A stretch of DNA of 23,500 bases from Pseudorhodobacter antarcticus. GTDB lineage: Bacteria > Pseudomonadota > Alphaproteobacteria > Rhodobacterales > Rhodobacteraceae. Location: contig CAMAQR010000054.1 in the NCBI GenBank assembly GCA_945860375.1, positions 1-23,500 on the forward strand, written 5' to 3'. Shown here piece by piece: positions 7,561 through 15,047 of this stretch. Both the position numbers and the translations under genes were made by a program. The notes under the pieces are model-generated. The model was not told the origin of the DNA. It saw only the letters and a list, made by a program, of their open reading frames with translations, and did not search any database. How positions within the stretch are numbered: the stretch's first letter is position 1; the number at the start of each line of letters is the position of its first letter.

Positions 7561-8661
7561 TCAGATTTCGCGGCGGCGCACAGCGCCCGGGCGCTGAGAG
7601 GCACCACTGCGGGCGGCCTCCAACCCGGCAAAGCAGTTGGCAAGTGAAAGTAGATTGCCCGCCGCGCCGTTTTCCGGTTCGCGATCTTCTTCGATGGCCA
7701 AGAGCAGCTCACCCATTGCTCCGGCAAAACCGTCGTTGAACCATTTACCGGTCAAGCGGGGGCGGGCGACACCCGCTTCGGTGAAAAGCTCGACCGTTTG
7801 CTGGCCAAGGTCCGGACCGCGCGACACGAGGCTGCCCTTCGTGCCCGCGATATAGGTCGTGTCAGAGGCGCCAAAAGGTGTGGCGGCATCGAAGATCAGG
7901 CTGGCCTGCGCCGGGCCGAAATCCATCAGAACCGACGCCAGCATCGCCGGCCGGATTCCGGTTGACGGCGCACGCAAGGCCTGCGCCTGCACCCTGTCTG
8001 CCAGCCGGCCGGTGATCGAGGTAACAAAATCGAACCAGTGCACGCCGAAGTCGAAAAGGACGAGGTCGGCCACCTCCTCGAACGGCGTGCCCTTGACCCA
8101 CATGTGGCTCCAATGCAACGCGCAATGAACGCCCGTGACCTCGCCGATCAGCCCGGCCCGAACGGCGGCGCGCATCCAGGCCATGTGCGGTGACCAGCGG
8201 CCGTTCTGGTTGACGGCCAGCTTGACGCCCTGTGCTTGGGCCAGGGCAACCAGCCGCTCACCCTCATGCAGATCGGTGACGAAGGGCTTTTGGCTAAGGA
8301 CATGCTTGCCCGCCTTGAGCGCCGCCTCAATCAGCGGCCCGCGGTCCTCGGGGTGGGGGGTAAGGTCAAGGACGGAGATGTCATCCCGGGCCAGAAGGGC
8401 CGCGTAATCCGTCATCACCTCGGCTTCCGGGCAGAACTCGGCCGCGCGCGCCTCGGCCTTGGCGCGGTCGCGCGACAGGATGGCGGCCACCTCAATTCCA
8501 TGCGCCTGGTAGGCATCCAGATGGGCAAATGAGATGCCGCCCGCACCCACCAGCGCGATGCGGTGGCGGCCTTTCGGCCGGGACGGCAGATAGGGCAGGT
8601 CTGGCGCTGCCGTTTCGGCAGCGGTCTTCGAGACAAGGGCGTAATCGTCGCGGTCAGCCAT
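7561..8661 (-). CDS. Gfo/Idh/MocA-family oxidoreductase (copy A)
   Basis: A 366-residue NAD(P)-dependent dehydrogenase. After a 30-residue N-terminal extension comes the Rossmann loop IALVGAGGISFAH at about 35-47. SQKPF at 123-127 replaces the usual EKP motif, so the catalytic lysine is kept but the preceding acid is lost. The second domain contains LVLFDFGVHWFDF, equivalent to the family's GG-x-LLD-x-G-x-H substrate-site helix. Family members oxidise a hydroxyl of a sugar, sugar acid or cyclitol, often at C-1 or C-3. The ATG at 8659-8661 lies 3 bp past the stop of the preceding family member, so the two are probably cotranslated. The substrate is unknown. Confidence 0.9.
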   Translation of the reverse strand: MADRDDYALVSKTAAETAAPDLPYLPSRPKGRHRIALVGAGGISFAHLDAYQAHGIEVAAILSRDRAKAEARAAEFCPEAEVMTDYAALLARDDISVLDLTPHPEDRGPLIEAALKAGKHVLSQKPFVTDLHEGERLVALAQAQGVKLAVNQNGRWSPHMAWMRAAVRAGLIGEVTGVHCALHWSHMWVKGTPFEEVADLVLFDFGVHWFDFVTSITGRLADRVQAQALRAPSTGIRPAMLASVLMDFGPAQASLIFDAATPFGASDTTYIAGTKGSLVSRGPDLGQQTVELFTEAGVARPRLTGKWFNDGFAGAMGELLLAIEEDREPENGAAGNLLSLANCFAGLEAARSGASQRPGAVRRREI

Positions 8662-8664
8662 GGT

Positions 8665-9741
8665 TTATCCCATCAGTGGCAAAGTGCGCCCGGCCCTGGC
8701 CGAGGCGAAAGCAGTATCGACGATCTGCTGGCCCACCCGGGCGATGGAAGGGTCAAGTGGCCCGCGCAACGGCCCGCCAGTGGCGAAGGCCTGAAGAACA
8801 TGTTCGATCGGGCCTCGGTCGGGGGCAATGACAGGGTCGTTGGCAATCTGGCATGGTTCGGGATGGTCCAGCGTCTGCAGCGTTACATGGGGTTCGAAAT
8901 CGTAAGACGAGATGGTGCCCCGTTCTCCGACAACCACAAAGCCGCATTTGGGTTGCGGCTGCAGAACCCAAGGGTCGCTGAAGGTGCCCCAGCGTGTCTC
9001 CATCTTGCCCATGCCGCGGGCATAGCGCAGCACGGTGATCGAATGCTCGTCCACTTCCAGCCCCGGGGCAGCCCAGGTGGTGGAGGTCACGTCGATCGGC
9101 GCCTCGCCATTCAGGAACCAAGTGCCAAGCGTCGCGCCATAACCAAGGTAATCCAGCAGCGCCCCGCCCCCTGACGCGGCCTTGTACCACCATGAACCGG
9201 GCTTCTGCCGCTCGACCTCCTCGGCCGTCACCTCGACCTTGTCGGCAAGATGGTAAAGCGGCCCGCGGTTGCCATCGTAGAAATGCACCTCTCGCACTGC
9301 GCCGATCATATCCGCATCAATCATGCGCTTGAGCGTGACATGACACGGATACCAGGCCAGCGGCCAGTTGACCGCCAGCCGCACCCCCGAGGCCGCGCAG
9401 GCCGAGATCATCCGGTCGGCATCGGCAAGGCTGGCCGCAAAGGGCTTTTCCACCACGATGTTGCACCCAAAGGGCGCCACCATCTCGACATAGGCGGCAT
9501 GGTCGGCGGTGGCCGGGCAAAGGATCACCAGATCGGGTTTTGTCGCCATGCAGGCAGCGACATCGCTGAAAACCCGGTCGGCGGGCAGGTTGAAATTGGC
9601 GATGGCCTGCTTCATGCGCGCGGGGTCGCGGTCGCAGATGCCGGTGATCTCGGCCTCGGGGTGGTCATGCACCTGGCGCAACAGATCGCCCATATGCATG
9701 TGATCAAAGTTGATGCCGACGACGCGGAACTTGGCGGGCAT
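8665..9741 (-). CDS. Gfo/Idh/MocA-family oxidoreductase (copy B), altered nucleotide-binding loop
   Basis: A 358-residue protein from the ATG at 9739-9741, chosen because AAGGAG lies upstream and the family begins here (MPAKFRVVGI). The fold is that of Gfo/Idh/MocA: ICDRDPARM at the end of the second strand, VVEKPFA around 97-102, and GGGALLDYLGYGATLG for the substrate-site helix. The usual glycine-rich loop GxGxxG is replaced by VGINFDHMHMGDL at 8-20, so dinucleotide binding may differ or be lost. Copy A follows after 3 bp, which suggests a paired function such as a heteromeric enzyme or consecutive steps. The mutarotase-like gene ends 10 bp upstream. The substrate is unknown. Confidence 0.88.
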   Translation of the reverse strand: MPAKFRVVGINFDHMHMGDLLRQVHDHPEAEITGICDRDPARMKQAIANFNLPADRVFSDVAACMATKPDLVILCPATADHAAYVEMVAPFGCNIVVEKPFAASLADADRMISACAASGVRLAVNWPLAWYPCHVTLKRMIDADMIGAVREVHFYDGNRGPLYHLADKVEVTAEEVERQKPGSWWYKAASGGGALLDYLGYGATLGTWFLNGEAPIDVTSTTWAAPGLEVDEHSITVLRYARGMGKMETRWGTFSDPWVLQPQPKCGFVVVGERGTISSYDFEPHVTLQTLDHPEPCQIANDPVIAPDRGPIEHVLQAFATGGPLRGPLDPSIARVGQQIVDTAFASARAGRTLPLMG

Positions 9742-9751
9742 AGCGGTCTCC

Positions 9752-10789
9752 TTAGGGAAAAAGGTGAGCCAGATCGAAAGCAACGGTGCGGACAAGGCCG
9801 GAGTCGGCAGTGACGGTCAGGCTGTCTCGCGTGGCGGAAACCCCGGTCACCCGCGCCTCGGAGGGCCAGGCGATGCAGCCGATGGCGTGGCGGACATCCA
9901 GCACGCCACCCAAGGCAAGCCCCCCCGGTTGCCCCAGCATATGGGGGGCAAAGCCCTCTTCCACCCCCAGGCAGGCGCGGTGGCGCCCCGACCAAGGGGC
10001 ATAGTCGCGCCCCCCGTCCGAGTGCCAGAGCATGGTCATCGGCAGTTGCAGCGGATTGCGCAGCGATAGATAAAGGTCGCCCTGACCCAGCCGCACCACC
10101 GCCGCCCAACCCAGAGGGCTACCTTCGGCTTCGGTGGCGATGACGAAATCCTCGTGCCCGGCGCAAAAGGGATAGCGCGTCAGGTCGAGCGTCCCGCCAT
10201 CCGCCGCCGGGAAATGGTGCGGGTCGGTGCTTTCAGCCGGATAGGCCAGGGCCGAGCGGCCACGGGCCGGGTCGGTCTCCAGCGGTGCAGCGATGGTGGC
10301 AAACCTGCGCTTGGGCGACAGGCTGATGAGCCCGCCCCGAGGCAGCGTGACCATGGCATGGTTCGCGACCGAGATCGTGCCGGTGCCGCCGTCAAAGCGG
10401 TGCGACTGGTAGACAAAGGGATGGCCGTCGCGCAGCGTGATGCGCTTTGTCACATCGGCACCTTGAACCATGTGCGGCATGTGCGCCTCCAGCCGGTCGG
10501 CCTGATGATTGCTCACCGCCCAGGCGGCGTTGGCGGGCCAGCCATGAAAGATCGGCGCATCGCCCCCGCCATCGCAAAACGGCGCGCAGAAGAAATCGCC
10601 CTGCATCTGCCCCAGATGCGGCGCGGTATCGGCGGGCATCGGCTCGCCGATCCAGGGAGCGCGGTGCATCGGCCGCAGCTGCCGTCCGCCATCGGTCACG
10701 GTCAAATCGCACAGAAAGCCGCAATCTGGCGCAAAGCGTAGGGAAATACCCCCGGTGCTCAGGGTGTGGCGGCTGCCGCTGGCTGTCAT
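9752..10789 (-). CDS. uncharacterised protein, probable galactose-mutarotase-like fold
   Basis: A 345-residue protein I cannot name with certainty. MQGDFFCAPFCDGGGDAPIF followed by HGWPANAAW (about residues 62-90) resembles the substrate-site block of aldose 1-epimerases (GxHGFARNxxW). Further on, LSLRNPLQLPMTMLWHSDGG and HRACLGVEEG have the look of the later beta strands of that fold. The length equals that of a typical epimerase. A role as a mutarotase, or as a binding or lyase enzyme on a sugar, is plausible. The standard catalytic Glu/His pair cannot be assigned by eye. Its ATG overlaps the stop of the PanB-like gene (ATGA), so it is translated as part of the same message. There is no signal peptide. 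Confidence 0.6.
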   Translation of the reverse strand: MTASGSRHTLSTGGISLRFAPDCGFLCDLTVTDGGRQLRPMHRAPWIGEPMPADTAPHLGQMQGDFFCAPFCDGGGDAPIFHGWPANAAWAVSNHQADRLEAHMPHMVQGADVTKRITLRDGHPFVYQSHRFDGGTGTISVANHAMVTLPRGGLISLSPKRRFATIAAPLETDPARGRSALAYPAESTDPHHFPAADGGTLDLTRYPFCAGHEDFVIATEAEGSPLGWAAVVRLGQGDLYLSLRNPLQLPMTMLWHSDGGRDYAPWSGRHRACLGVEEGFAPHMLGQPGGLALGGVLDVRHAIGCIAWPSEARVTGVSATRDSLTVTADSGLVRTVAFDLAHLFP

Positions 10790-11592
10790 TCTTCCACCGG
10801 CAACCGTGCCCTGAAGGCGGCAAGCTCGGCTTCCTCCATCTTCACCAAATACTGATCGCTTGGAAATGCACCGGTTTGAACATCGGCCACGAATTCGCGG
10901 AAGGCGGCCGTGCGTTCGGCCTGCAACCGGTCATAATCCGCAGCAAAGTTGCGATAGACCTTTGAATGCCGCGGCATATGGTCTTTGTGTTCACCAAGAA
11001 TGTCCATTGCGAAAAGGTATTGCGCATCGCATCCCGCGCCCGCGCCCATTGACCACAGCGACAACCGCTTCATCCGCCGGCTGATTTCGGCGGCGACCTG
11101 CGGCGGCACCACTTCTACTTCGACTGCAATCGCCCCGGCGCGCTCATAGGCCAGGCATTCGTGATACATGGCCAACGCAGTTTCTGCCGTCTTGCCGACA
11201 GCCTTGTAGCCCCCGGTCCAACCGACCCGCGCCGGCACCAGGCCGACATGGCCCACGACCGGGATCCATTCGCGGGCAAGAAATTCCACAGTGGTCATCG
11301 AGCCGGAACAATAGACCGCGTCAGCTCCCCGGTTCAGCATATCGCCGGACCAGCGCAGGTAATCTTCCTTGGTGCCCGCCTCCAGATGCGTGGCGCCGGT
11401 CATCGAAAACAGAGATGGCGCAACTTCGCGATAGCGCGGATGGGTGACGAGTTCGGGCGGCAGCGACACCACGTCGATCCCGGCAGCCTCGGCGGCAGCG
11501 GCCTCGTCCAGGCTGAAAATGCGCAGCATGGTCAGCTGGCGCTTGCCCTTCAGGGCGGCGATATCGGCAACGGTCAGGCGTTTGCGGGCCAA
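10786..11592 (-). CDS. divergent PanB (ketopantoate hydroxymethyltransferase)-like TIM-barrel protein
   Basis: A 268-residue relative of PanB, which normally transfers a hydroxymethyl group from methylene-tetrahydrofolate to 2-oxoisovalerate. Similarity is clear in VVGHVGLVPARVGWTGGYK (112-130), VEVVPPQVA (159-167, Glu160 aligning with the catalytic Glu of the LECVP motif) and SMGAGAGCDAQ (181-191). The segment holding the first Mg ligand of PanB (GDSLGM) is replaced by SLPPELVTH, and the second ligand block (ADLPF) is not seen, so the chemistry is probably altered. I prefer the TTG start at 11590-11592, which has GAGG six bases upstream and lies 1 bp past the Rieske stop. The frame also opens from a GTG at 11628 inside the Rieske gene. 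Its place right after the oxygenase-ferredoxin pair suggests handling of a one-carbon product or an aldol-type cleavage (inference). Confidence 0.8.
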   Translation of the reverse strand: MARKRLTVADIAALKGKRQLTMLRIFSLDEAAAAEAAGIDVVSLPPELVTHPRYREVAPSLFSMTGATHLEAGTKEDYLRWSGDMLNRGADAVYCSGSMTTVEFLAREWIPVVGHVGLVPARVGWTGGYKAVGKTAETALAMYHECLAYERAGAIAVEVEVVPPQVAAEISRRMKRLSLWSMGAGAGCDAQYLFAMDILGEHKDHMPRHSKVYRNFAADYDRLQAERTAAFREFVADVQTGAFPSDQYLVKMEEAELAAFRARLPVEE

Positions 11593-11593
11593 G

Positions 11594-11905
11594 TCACACC
11601 TCGATTTCGATATGGCCGTCCACCACACGGGCGGGCCAGGTCTTCAGGTTGATACAGACCGGCGCGCGCAGGGCCTGCCCGGTCTTGATGTTGAAGCGCC
11701 CGTTGTGCTTGGGGCACTCGATCTGGTCGCCCATCACCAGACCATCGGCCAGATGCACGTTTTCATGGGTGCACAGCCCGTCGGTGGCAAAGGCCGTGCC
11801 ATCTTCGGCCCGGTAGACCGCATAGGTGCGACCAGCATGGTCAAAGCGGATGACGTCTTCGGGGTCAATGTCATCGACCGGGCAAACTCGGGTCCATTCA
11901 GCCAT
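11594..11905 (-). CDS. mocE: MocE-like Rieske-type 2Fe-2S ferredoxin
   Basis: A 103-residue soluble Rieske ferredoxin. The cluster ligands are visible as CTHENVH (Cys45, His47) and CPKHNGRF (Cys64, His67), with the standard surrounding strands and DGLCTH. It has no membrane anchor or extra domain, which fits the short MocE/CarAc-type electron carriers. It overlaps the end of the di-iron oxygenase gene by 8 bp, with AAGGAG six bases before its ATG, so the two are almost certainly made together and it likely passes electrons to that enzyme. In Rhizobium leguminosarum rhizopine catabolism, mocD and mocE have this arrangement with a reductase gene, mocF. No mocF-like gene is present here, so the reductase must come from elsewhere. 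The symbol is given by family likeness and does not prove the same substrate. Confidence 0.9.
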   Translation of the reverse strand: MAEWTRVCPVDDIDPEDVIRFDHAGRTYAVYRAEDGTAFATDGLCTHENVHLADGLVMGDQIECPKHNGRFNIKTGQALRAPVCINLKTWPARVVDGHIEIEV

Positions 11906-12971
11906 TCGTGGCTCCTTCCTGATAGGGCCTCGCAGTGGGCGGCAAGGGTTTGCGGACGGCGTAGTTCAGGTCCCTTGCCTGACGCAGAACGGCAGGGATG
12001 GCCTCGCGGTAGGCATCCCAGATCGACGAATTCGGGACCGGCAAGTCGTGTTTCAGAACCTCATGCAGGCGCGGCAATGCGTGATACGGCACCATCGGGA
12101 ACATGTGATGTTCGACGTGGTAATTCATGTTCCAGTAAAGCCAGCGGCTGACCGGGTTCATGTAAACGGTCCGGCTGTTCAGCCGGTGGTCGGTCACGTT
12201 TTCGGCCAGGCCGCAATGCTGGATCAGCCCGGTCATGATCATGTGCCAGGCGCCATAGATGCGCGGCCCGCCGATCAGCATCAGCGGAATCCAGCTTTGC
12301 CAGGCGACGGCGGCGACAAGAGTCGCGGCATAGACCGCCATGTGGAGACGGGCCGCGAGGATCGCCTTGGCCCATTCCGTCTGCGGGATATAGTCCTTTT
12401 CGCCGTCCGTCAGCTGGCCCAAGGCGTTCTTGACCAGTCCAACCAGCGATTCCCACATGCCATAGACGCCGGCATAGGCCGCCAGCAGCTTGACCACATT
12501 CGGCGGGCGCATGCAGGCAATCTCGGGGTCGCGACCGACGATGATCGTATCGGTGTGGTGGCGCGCATGGCTCCAGCGCCAGGAAACGGGATTGCGCACC
12601 ACCTGGAACGAGGCGATGTGATAGACCAAGTCATTCATCCATTGGGTGCGGAAGGCCGTGCCGTGACCGCATTCGTGCCAGCGGCTGTCGCAGGCCGAAC
12701 CGTAAAGAACGCCATAGGCGAACCAGAAGGGCACACATGACCAGCTGCCCCAAAAAGCAACCCCGCCCCAGGCCGTCAGGCCAAGCAGCGCGAACCACAA
12801 GGCCGTGTCGCGGATCGCCGGGCCGTCGCGGCGCTGCATCAGCTCTTTCATCACCTTACGCGGAACGTCGGTGTGATACCAATCCGCATTGGCAAGCCCC
12901 TCGGCCTTTGCACGTTCAGTATCGACCCCGGTCAATGAGTAGTCTCGTGCGCTATCTGCGGTTACCGTCAT
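11898..12971 (-). CDS. mocD: fatty-acid-desaturase-type di-iron membrane oxygenase, MocD-like
   Basis: A 357-residue integral membrane enzyme with the histidine boxes of the desaturase/hydroxylase superfamily: HECGH at 99-103, HARHH at 135-139, His252 and His262, and HVEHH at 285-289. Hydrophobic stretches near 56-92, 160-182 and 210-250 supply the membrane spans. The boxes bind two irons that activate O2 for desaturation, hydroxylation or oxidative O-demethylation. The overlapping Rieske ferredoxin gene and the surrounding MocA-type and isomerase-like genes favour a MocD-like role, in which an O-methyl cyclitol loses its methyl group as formaldehyde. A desaturase acting on lipid, or a hydroxylase on another substrate, remains possible. 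The ATG at 12969-12971 follows GAAAGG. A terminator-like hairpin lies just upstream at 13003-13036. Confidence 0.88.
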   Translation of the reverse strand: MTVTADSARDYSLTGVDTERAKAEGLANADWYHTDVPRKVMKELMQRRDGPAIRDTALWFALLGLTAWGGVAFWGSWSCVPFWFAYGVLYGSACDSRWHECGHGTAFRTQWMNDLVYHIASFQVVRNPVSWRWSHARHHTDTIIVGRDPEIACMRPPNVVKLLAAYAGVYGMWESLVGLVKNALGQLTDGEKDYIPQTEWAKAILAARLHMAVYAATLVAAVAWQSWIPLMLIGGPRIYGAWHMIMTGLIQHCGLAENVTDHRLNSRTVYMNPVSRWLYWNMNYHVEHHMFPMVPYHALPRLHEVLKHDLPVPNSSIWDAYREAIPAVLRQARDLNYAVRKPLPPTARPYQEGATNG

Positions 12972-13002
12972 GGCTTCAGCCTTTCAGAAAGGACTTCCGT
13001 AT

Positions 13003-13036
13003 CGACAAAACAAGCCCGGCGATCGTTCACCCGGGC
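13003..13036 (-). terminator. Rho-independent terminator-like hairpin between dehydrogenase C and the MocD-like gene
   Basis: On the minus strand GCCCGG (13036-13031) pairs with CCGGGC (13019-13014) across an 11-base loop and is followed by TTGTTTTGTCG. The stem is short but GC-only, and the T-rich tail is in the right place and direction. It lies after the stop of dehydrogenase C at 13057 and before the MocD-like ATG at 12971. It could end or thin out the upstream transcript. I saw no strong promoter between it and the next gene, so partial readthrough is likely. Confidence 0.5.
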
Positions 13037-13056
13037 GTCAAAGCCGCCCTCCCCCG

Positions 13057-14139
13057 TCACCGGTTCACAGTCACCGACTGGCCGGTTTCTGCCACCTGAT
13101 AGATTGCGGCAATGGTGGCAAAGTTGAAGCGGATGCCGACCTCGTCCAGCGAGACCGAATCCTGTCCGGCAATCCGGCGCACGAGACCGAGCAACGGCGC
13201 GTGGTGGAAATGCGGGTGCTCGCCCATCGGCAGGGTTTCGACCTCGGCCTCCACCTTTCCGCCAAGATCGACATAGCGGGTAACCTTGGTCTGCTCGTCC
13301 CCATAAGGAGGCAGCCATTGCCAGGACAATCCGCCCTTGGTGCCCTCGACCGACAGCTCGTAGAGTGCGGGCCCGTTCACCCCATTGGCGCGCTCGTACA
13401 GCAGCGGCAGTCTCGCACCGTCCGGCAGGGTCAGTTCCAGCATCGCGGCCGCGTGGCTTTCCACCTCGACCGGGAATTCCGGCGGATCGTCGCGACCCTC
13501 GACACCGCCAATCCAGGCAGATTTGACCGTGACGGACACCGGGCGCAGCACGTCAAACAGCATGCCAAGATCATAGACCGCCCAATCCAGCAGCACCCCG
13601 CCCCCGGCCTTTTCACGGTCAAGGAACCAGCGACTGACAGGCTGATATTCGATCCCGGGCCGCATGCGCGGGGTGCGGTTGATCATGCGGGCAAGGTTCA
13701 GCCGGCCAAGTTCCTGCGCCGCGAGGATTTCGCGGACGCGAGCAGCAGCCGGCTGGCCATTGAACCGCACAGCGCAGTCTCCGACCATCCGGCCCGCCCG
13801 GGCTGCCGCGGCAAGGATCGCGTCCACCTCCGCCAGATCGCGGCCAAGCGGCTTTTCGCACAGGATGTGGAACCCGGCCGCCAGCGCCAGGCCTGCCATC
13901 GGCGCGTGCAGCCAGGGCGGCACCGCGACGACGACGATGTCCGCCTGGCCGGCCGGTGCCTCTGCCAGCATGGCCTCGGGAGCCTCGAAAAGCCGCGCCT
14001 CGGGGAAGGCCTCGGCAAACTTGGCGCGGGCAGCTTCTGACGGATCAGCGGAAAGGATCTGCGCGCCGGGGATCAGCCGGGCGGCGTTGGCGTGGTGGTG
14101 CGCGATGGCACCGGCGCCGATGATCAGGATGCGGGTCAT
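13057..14139 (-). CDS. Gfo/Idh/MocA-family oxidoreductase (copy C)
   Basis: A 360-residue NAD(P)-dependent dehydrogenase with a standard Rossmann loop (ILIIGAGAIAHHH at 4-16), VAVPPWLH at 71-78 and CEKPLGRDL at 94-102. The substrate-site helix is GGGVLLDWAVYDLGML. I chose the ATG at 14137-14139, because GAGGATAAG precedes it and the protein then begins right at the first beta strand. It follows the isomerase-like gene by 7 bp and is probably cotranslated with it. Pairs of a Gfo/Idh/MocA dehydrogenase and a xylose-isomerase-like protein occur in inositol, rhizopine (MocA/MocC), levoglucosan and C-glycoside pathways, where a hydroxyl is oxidised and the keto product is isomerised, eliminated or dehydrated. 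Which chemistry applies here is unknown. Confidence 0.9.
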   Translation of the reverse strand: MTRILIIGAGAIAHHHANAARLIPGAQILSADPSEAARAKFAEAFPEARLFEAPEAMLAEAPAGQADIVVVAVPPWLHAPMAGLALAAGFHILCEKPLGRDLAEVDAILAAAARAGRMVGDCAVRFNGQPAAARVREILAAQELGRLNLARMINRTPRMRPGIEYQPVSRWFLDREKAGGGVLLDWAVYDLGMLFDVLRPVSVTVKSAWIGGVEGRDDPPEFPVEVESHAAAMLELTLPDGARLPLLYERANGVNGPALYELSVEGTKGGLSWQWLPPYGDEQTKVTRYVDLGGKVEAEVETLPMGEHPHFHHAPLLGLVRRIAGQDSVSLDEVGIRFNFATIAAIYQVAETGQSVTVNR

Positions 14140-14146
14140 CTTATCC

Positions 14147-14968
14147 TCACGCTGCGATGGCGCCAAAGACGCGCTTGACATAGTCGGTCGATGCCGCGTG
14201 GGCGGCCACCGGGTTGAGGGTCATGGTGGTTGCCTCTTCATAGGCATGCTCGATCACCAAAAGCGGCTTTGCACCCTTGGCCTTCAGCATCTCGGCCATC
14301 TTGGCCATGTCGATATCGCCCTCTCCGACCGTCTCGTGCCAGATGCCGTTTTGGGACTGCCGGATGTGCAGTTCCGAAACCCTGTCGCCGTAAAGCCGGA
14401 TGATGTCCTCCAGCGCGACTTGAGAGTTCTCGGCGCCGCGCCAGATCCAGTGCAGATCAAGGCAAAGCCGCACCGACAGTGGGTCGGTTGCCACAAGCAT
14501 ATGGTGAAACTCACGCGCTGAGGCGCGCATTTCAGGGGAATGGGTGTGAAACAGAAGCTCCGCCCCCCGGGCGCGCAGTGAAGCCCCCAGCCGTTCAAGC
14601 TCCCCAGCCTGCACCCGCAATTCGGCGTCAGACTTCAAGGCGCCGCCCGGCAGCGGGTTTGGGTTCGAGATGAAGCGCGTCACGCCATGCGGCATCAGCG
14701 CGTCGCAGACCTTCAGCGCATGGTCATGGCTGAGCGCGGCCGCTTCGGCAGTGTGGAAAGTGCCAAAGACATAGGCCGAACGCATGGCCAGACCGGCGGC
14801 TTTGGCTTCGGCCGCCACGCCGGCCGGGTCCGAGGTTTCGCCGAAGGCGTCTTCCCAACCCGTCAGGCCGGCGGCACGCGCGTCGGCCATGGCGCGCGGC
14901 CGGTCGTAGGCGCGACCCTCGCGTGCGGCGATCTGGGTCCAACCGTAGCAATTGGTGGCGATGAACAT
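14147..14968 (-). CDS. sugar-phosphate isomerase/epimerase (xylose-isomerase-like TIM barrel)
   Basis: A 273-residue AP-endonuclease-2-type TIM barrel. Barrel-strand motifs with likely metal ligands are visible: ELLFHTH near 135-141, RLCLDLHW near 165-172, VSELHIRQ near 193-200, GEGDID near 212-217 and LLVIEHAYE near 234-242. The spaced Glu/Asp/His pattern is that of IolE, IolI, MocC and related isomerases, epimerases, dehydratases and C-deglycosidases. The substrate cannot be assigned. GGGAGA precedes the ATG at 14966-14968. The gene lies 79 bp after the large fusion gene and 7 bp before dehydrogenase C, which probably supplies or uses its keto-sugar substrate. MocC-like function is suggested by the nearby MocD/E-like pair (inference). 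Confidence 0.88.
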   Translation of the reverse strand: MFIATNCYGWTQIAAREGRAYDRPRAMADARAAGLTGWEDAFGETSDPAGVAAEAKAAGLAMRSAYVFGTFHTAEAAALSHDHALKVCDALMPHGVTRFISNPNPLPGGALKSDAELRVQAGELERLGASLRARGAELLFHTHSPEMRASAREFHHMLVATDPLSVRLCLDLHWIWRGAENSQVALEDIIRLYGDRVSELHIRQSQNGIWHETVGEGDIDMAKMAEMLKAKGAKPLLVIEHAYEEATTMTLNPVAAHAASTDYVKRVFGAIAA

Positions 14969-15047
14969 GGGGGTCTCCCTGATGCGGCGTCAGCGGCCTC
15001 GGCCCTGCGCCAGAGGTTGAATCAAGCGGCGATATCGAAGGGACGGA

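Noticed and set aside
11593..11628. GTG start at 11628 for the PanB-like gene
   Set aside because: It lies inside the Rieske gene without a good ribosome site; the TTG at 11590-11592 has GAGG at the right distance and fits the domain start.
12970..14040. Plus-strand frame of 356 codons
   Set aside because: It mirrors the Gfo/Idh/MocA gene on the minus strand and shows no protein family motif.
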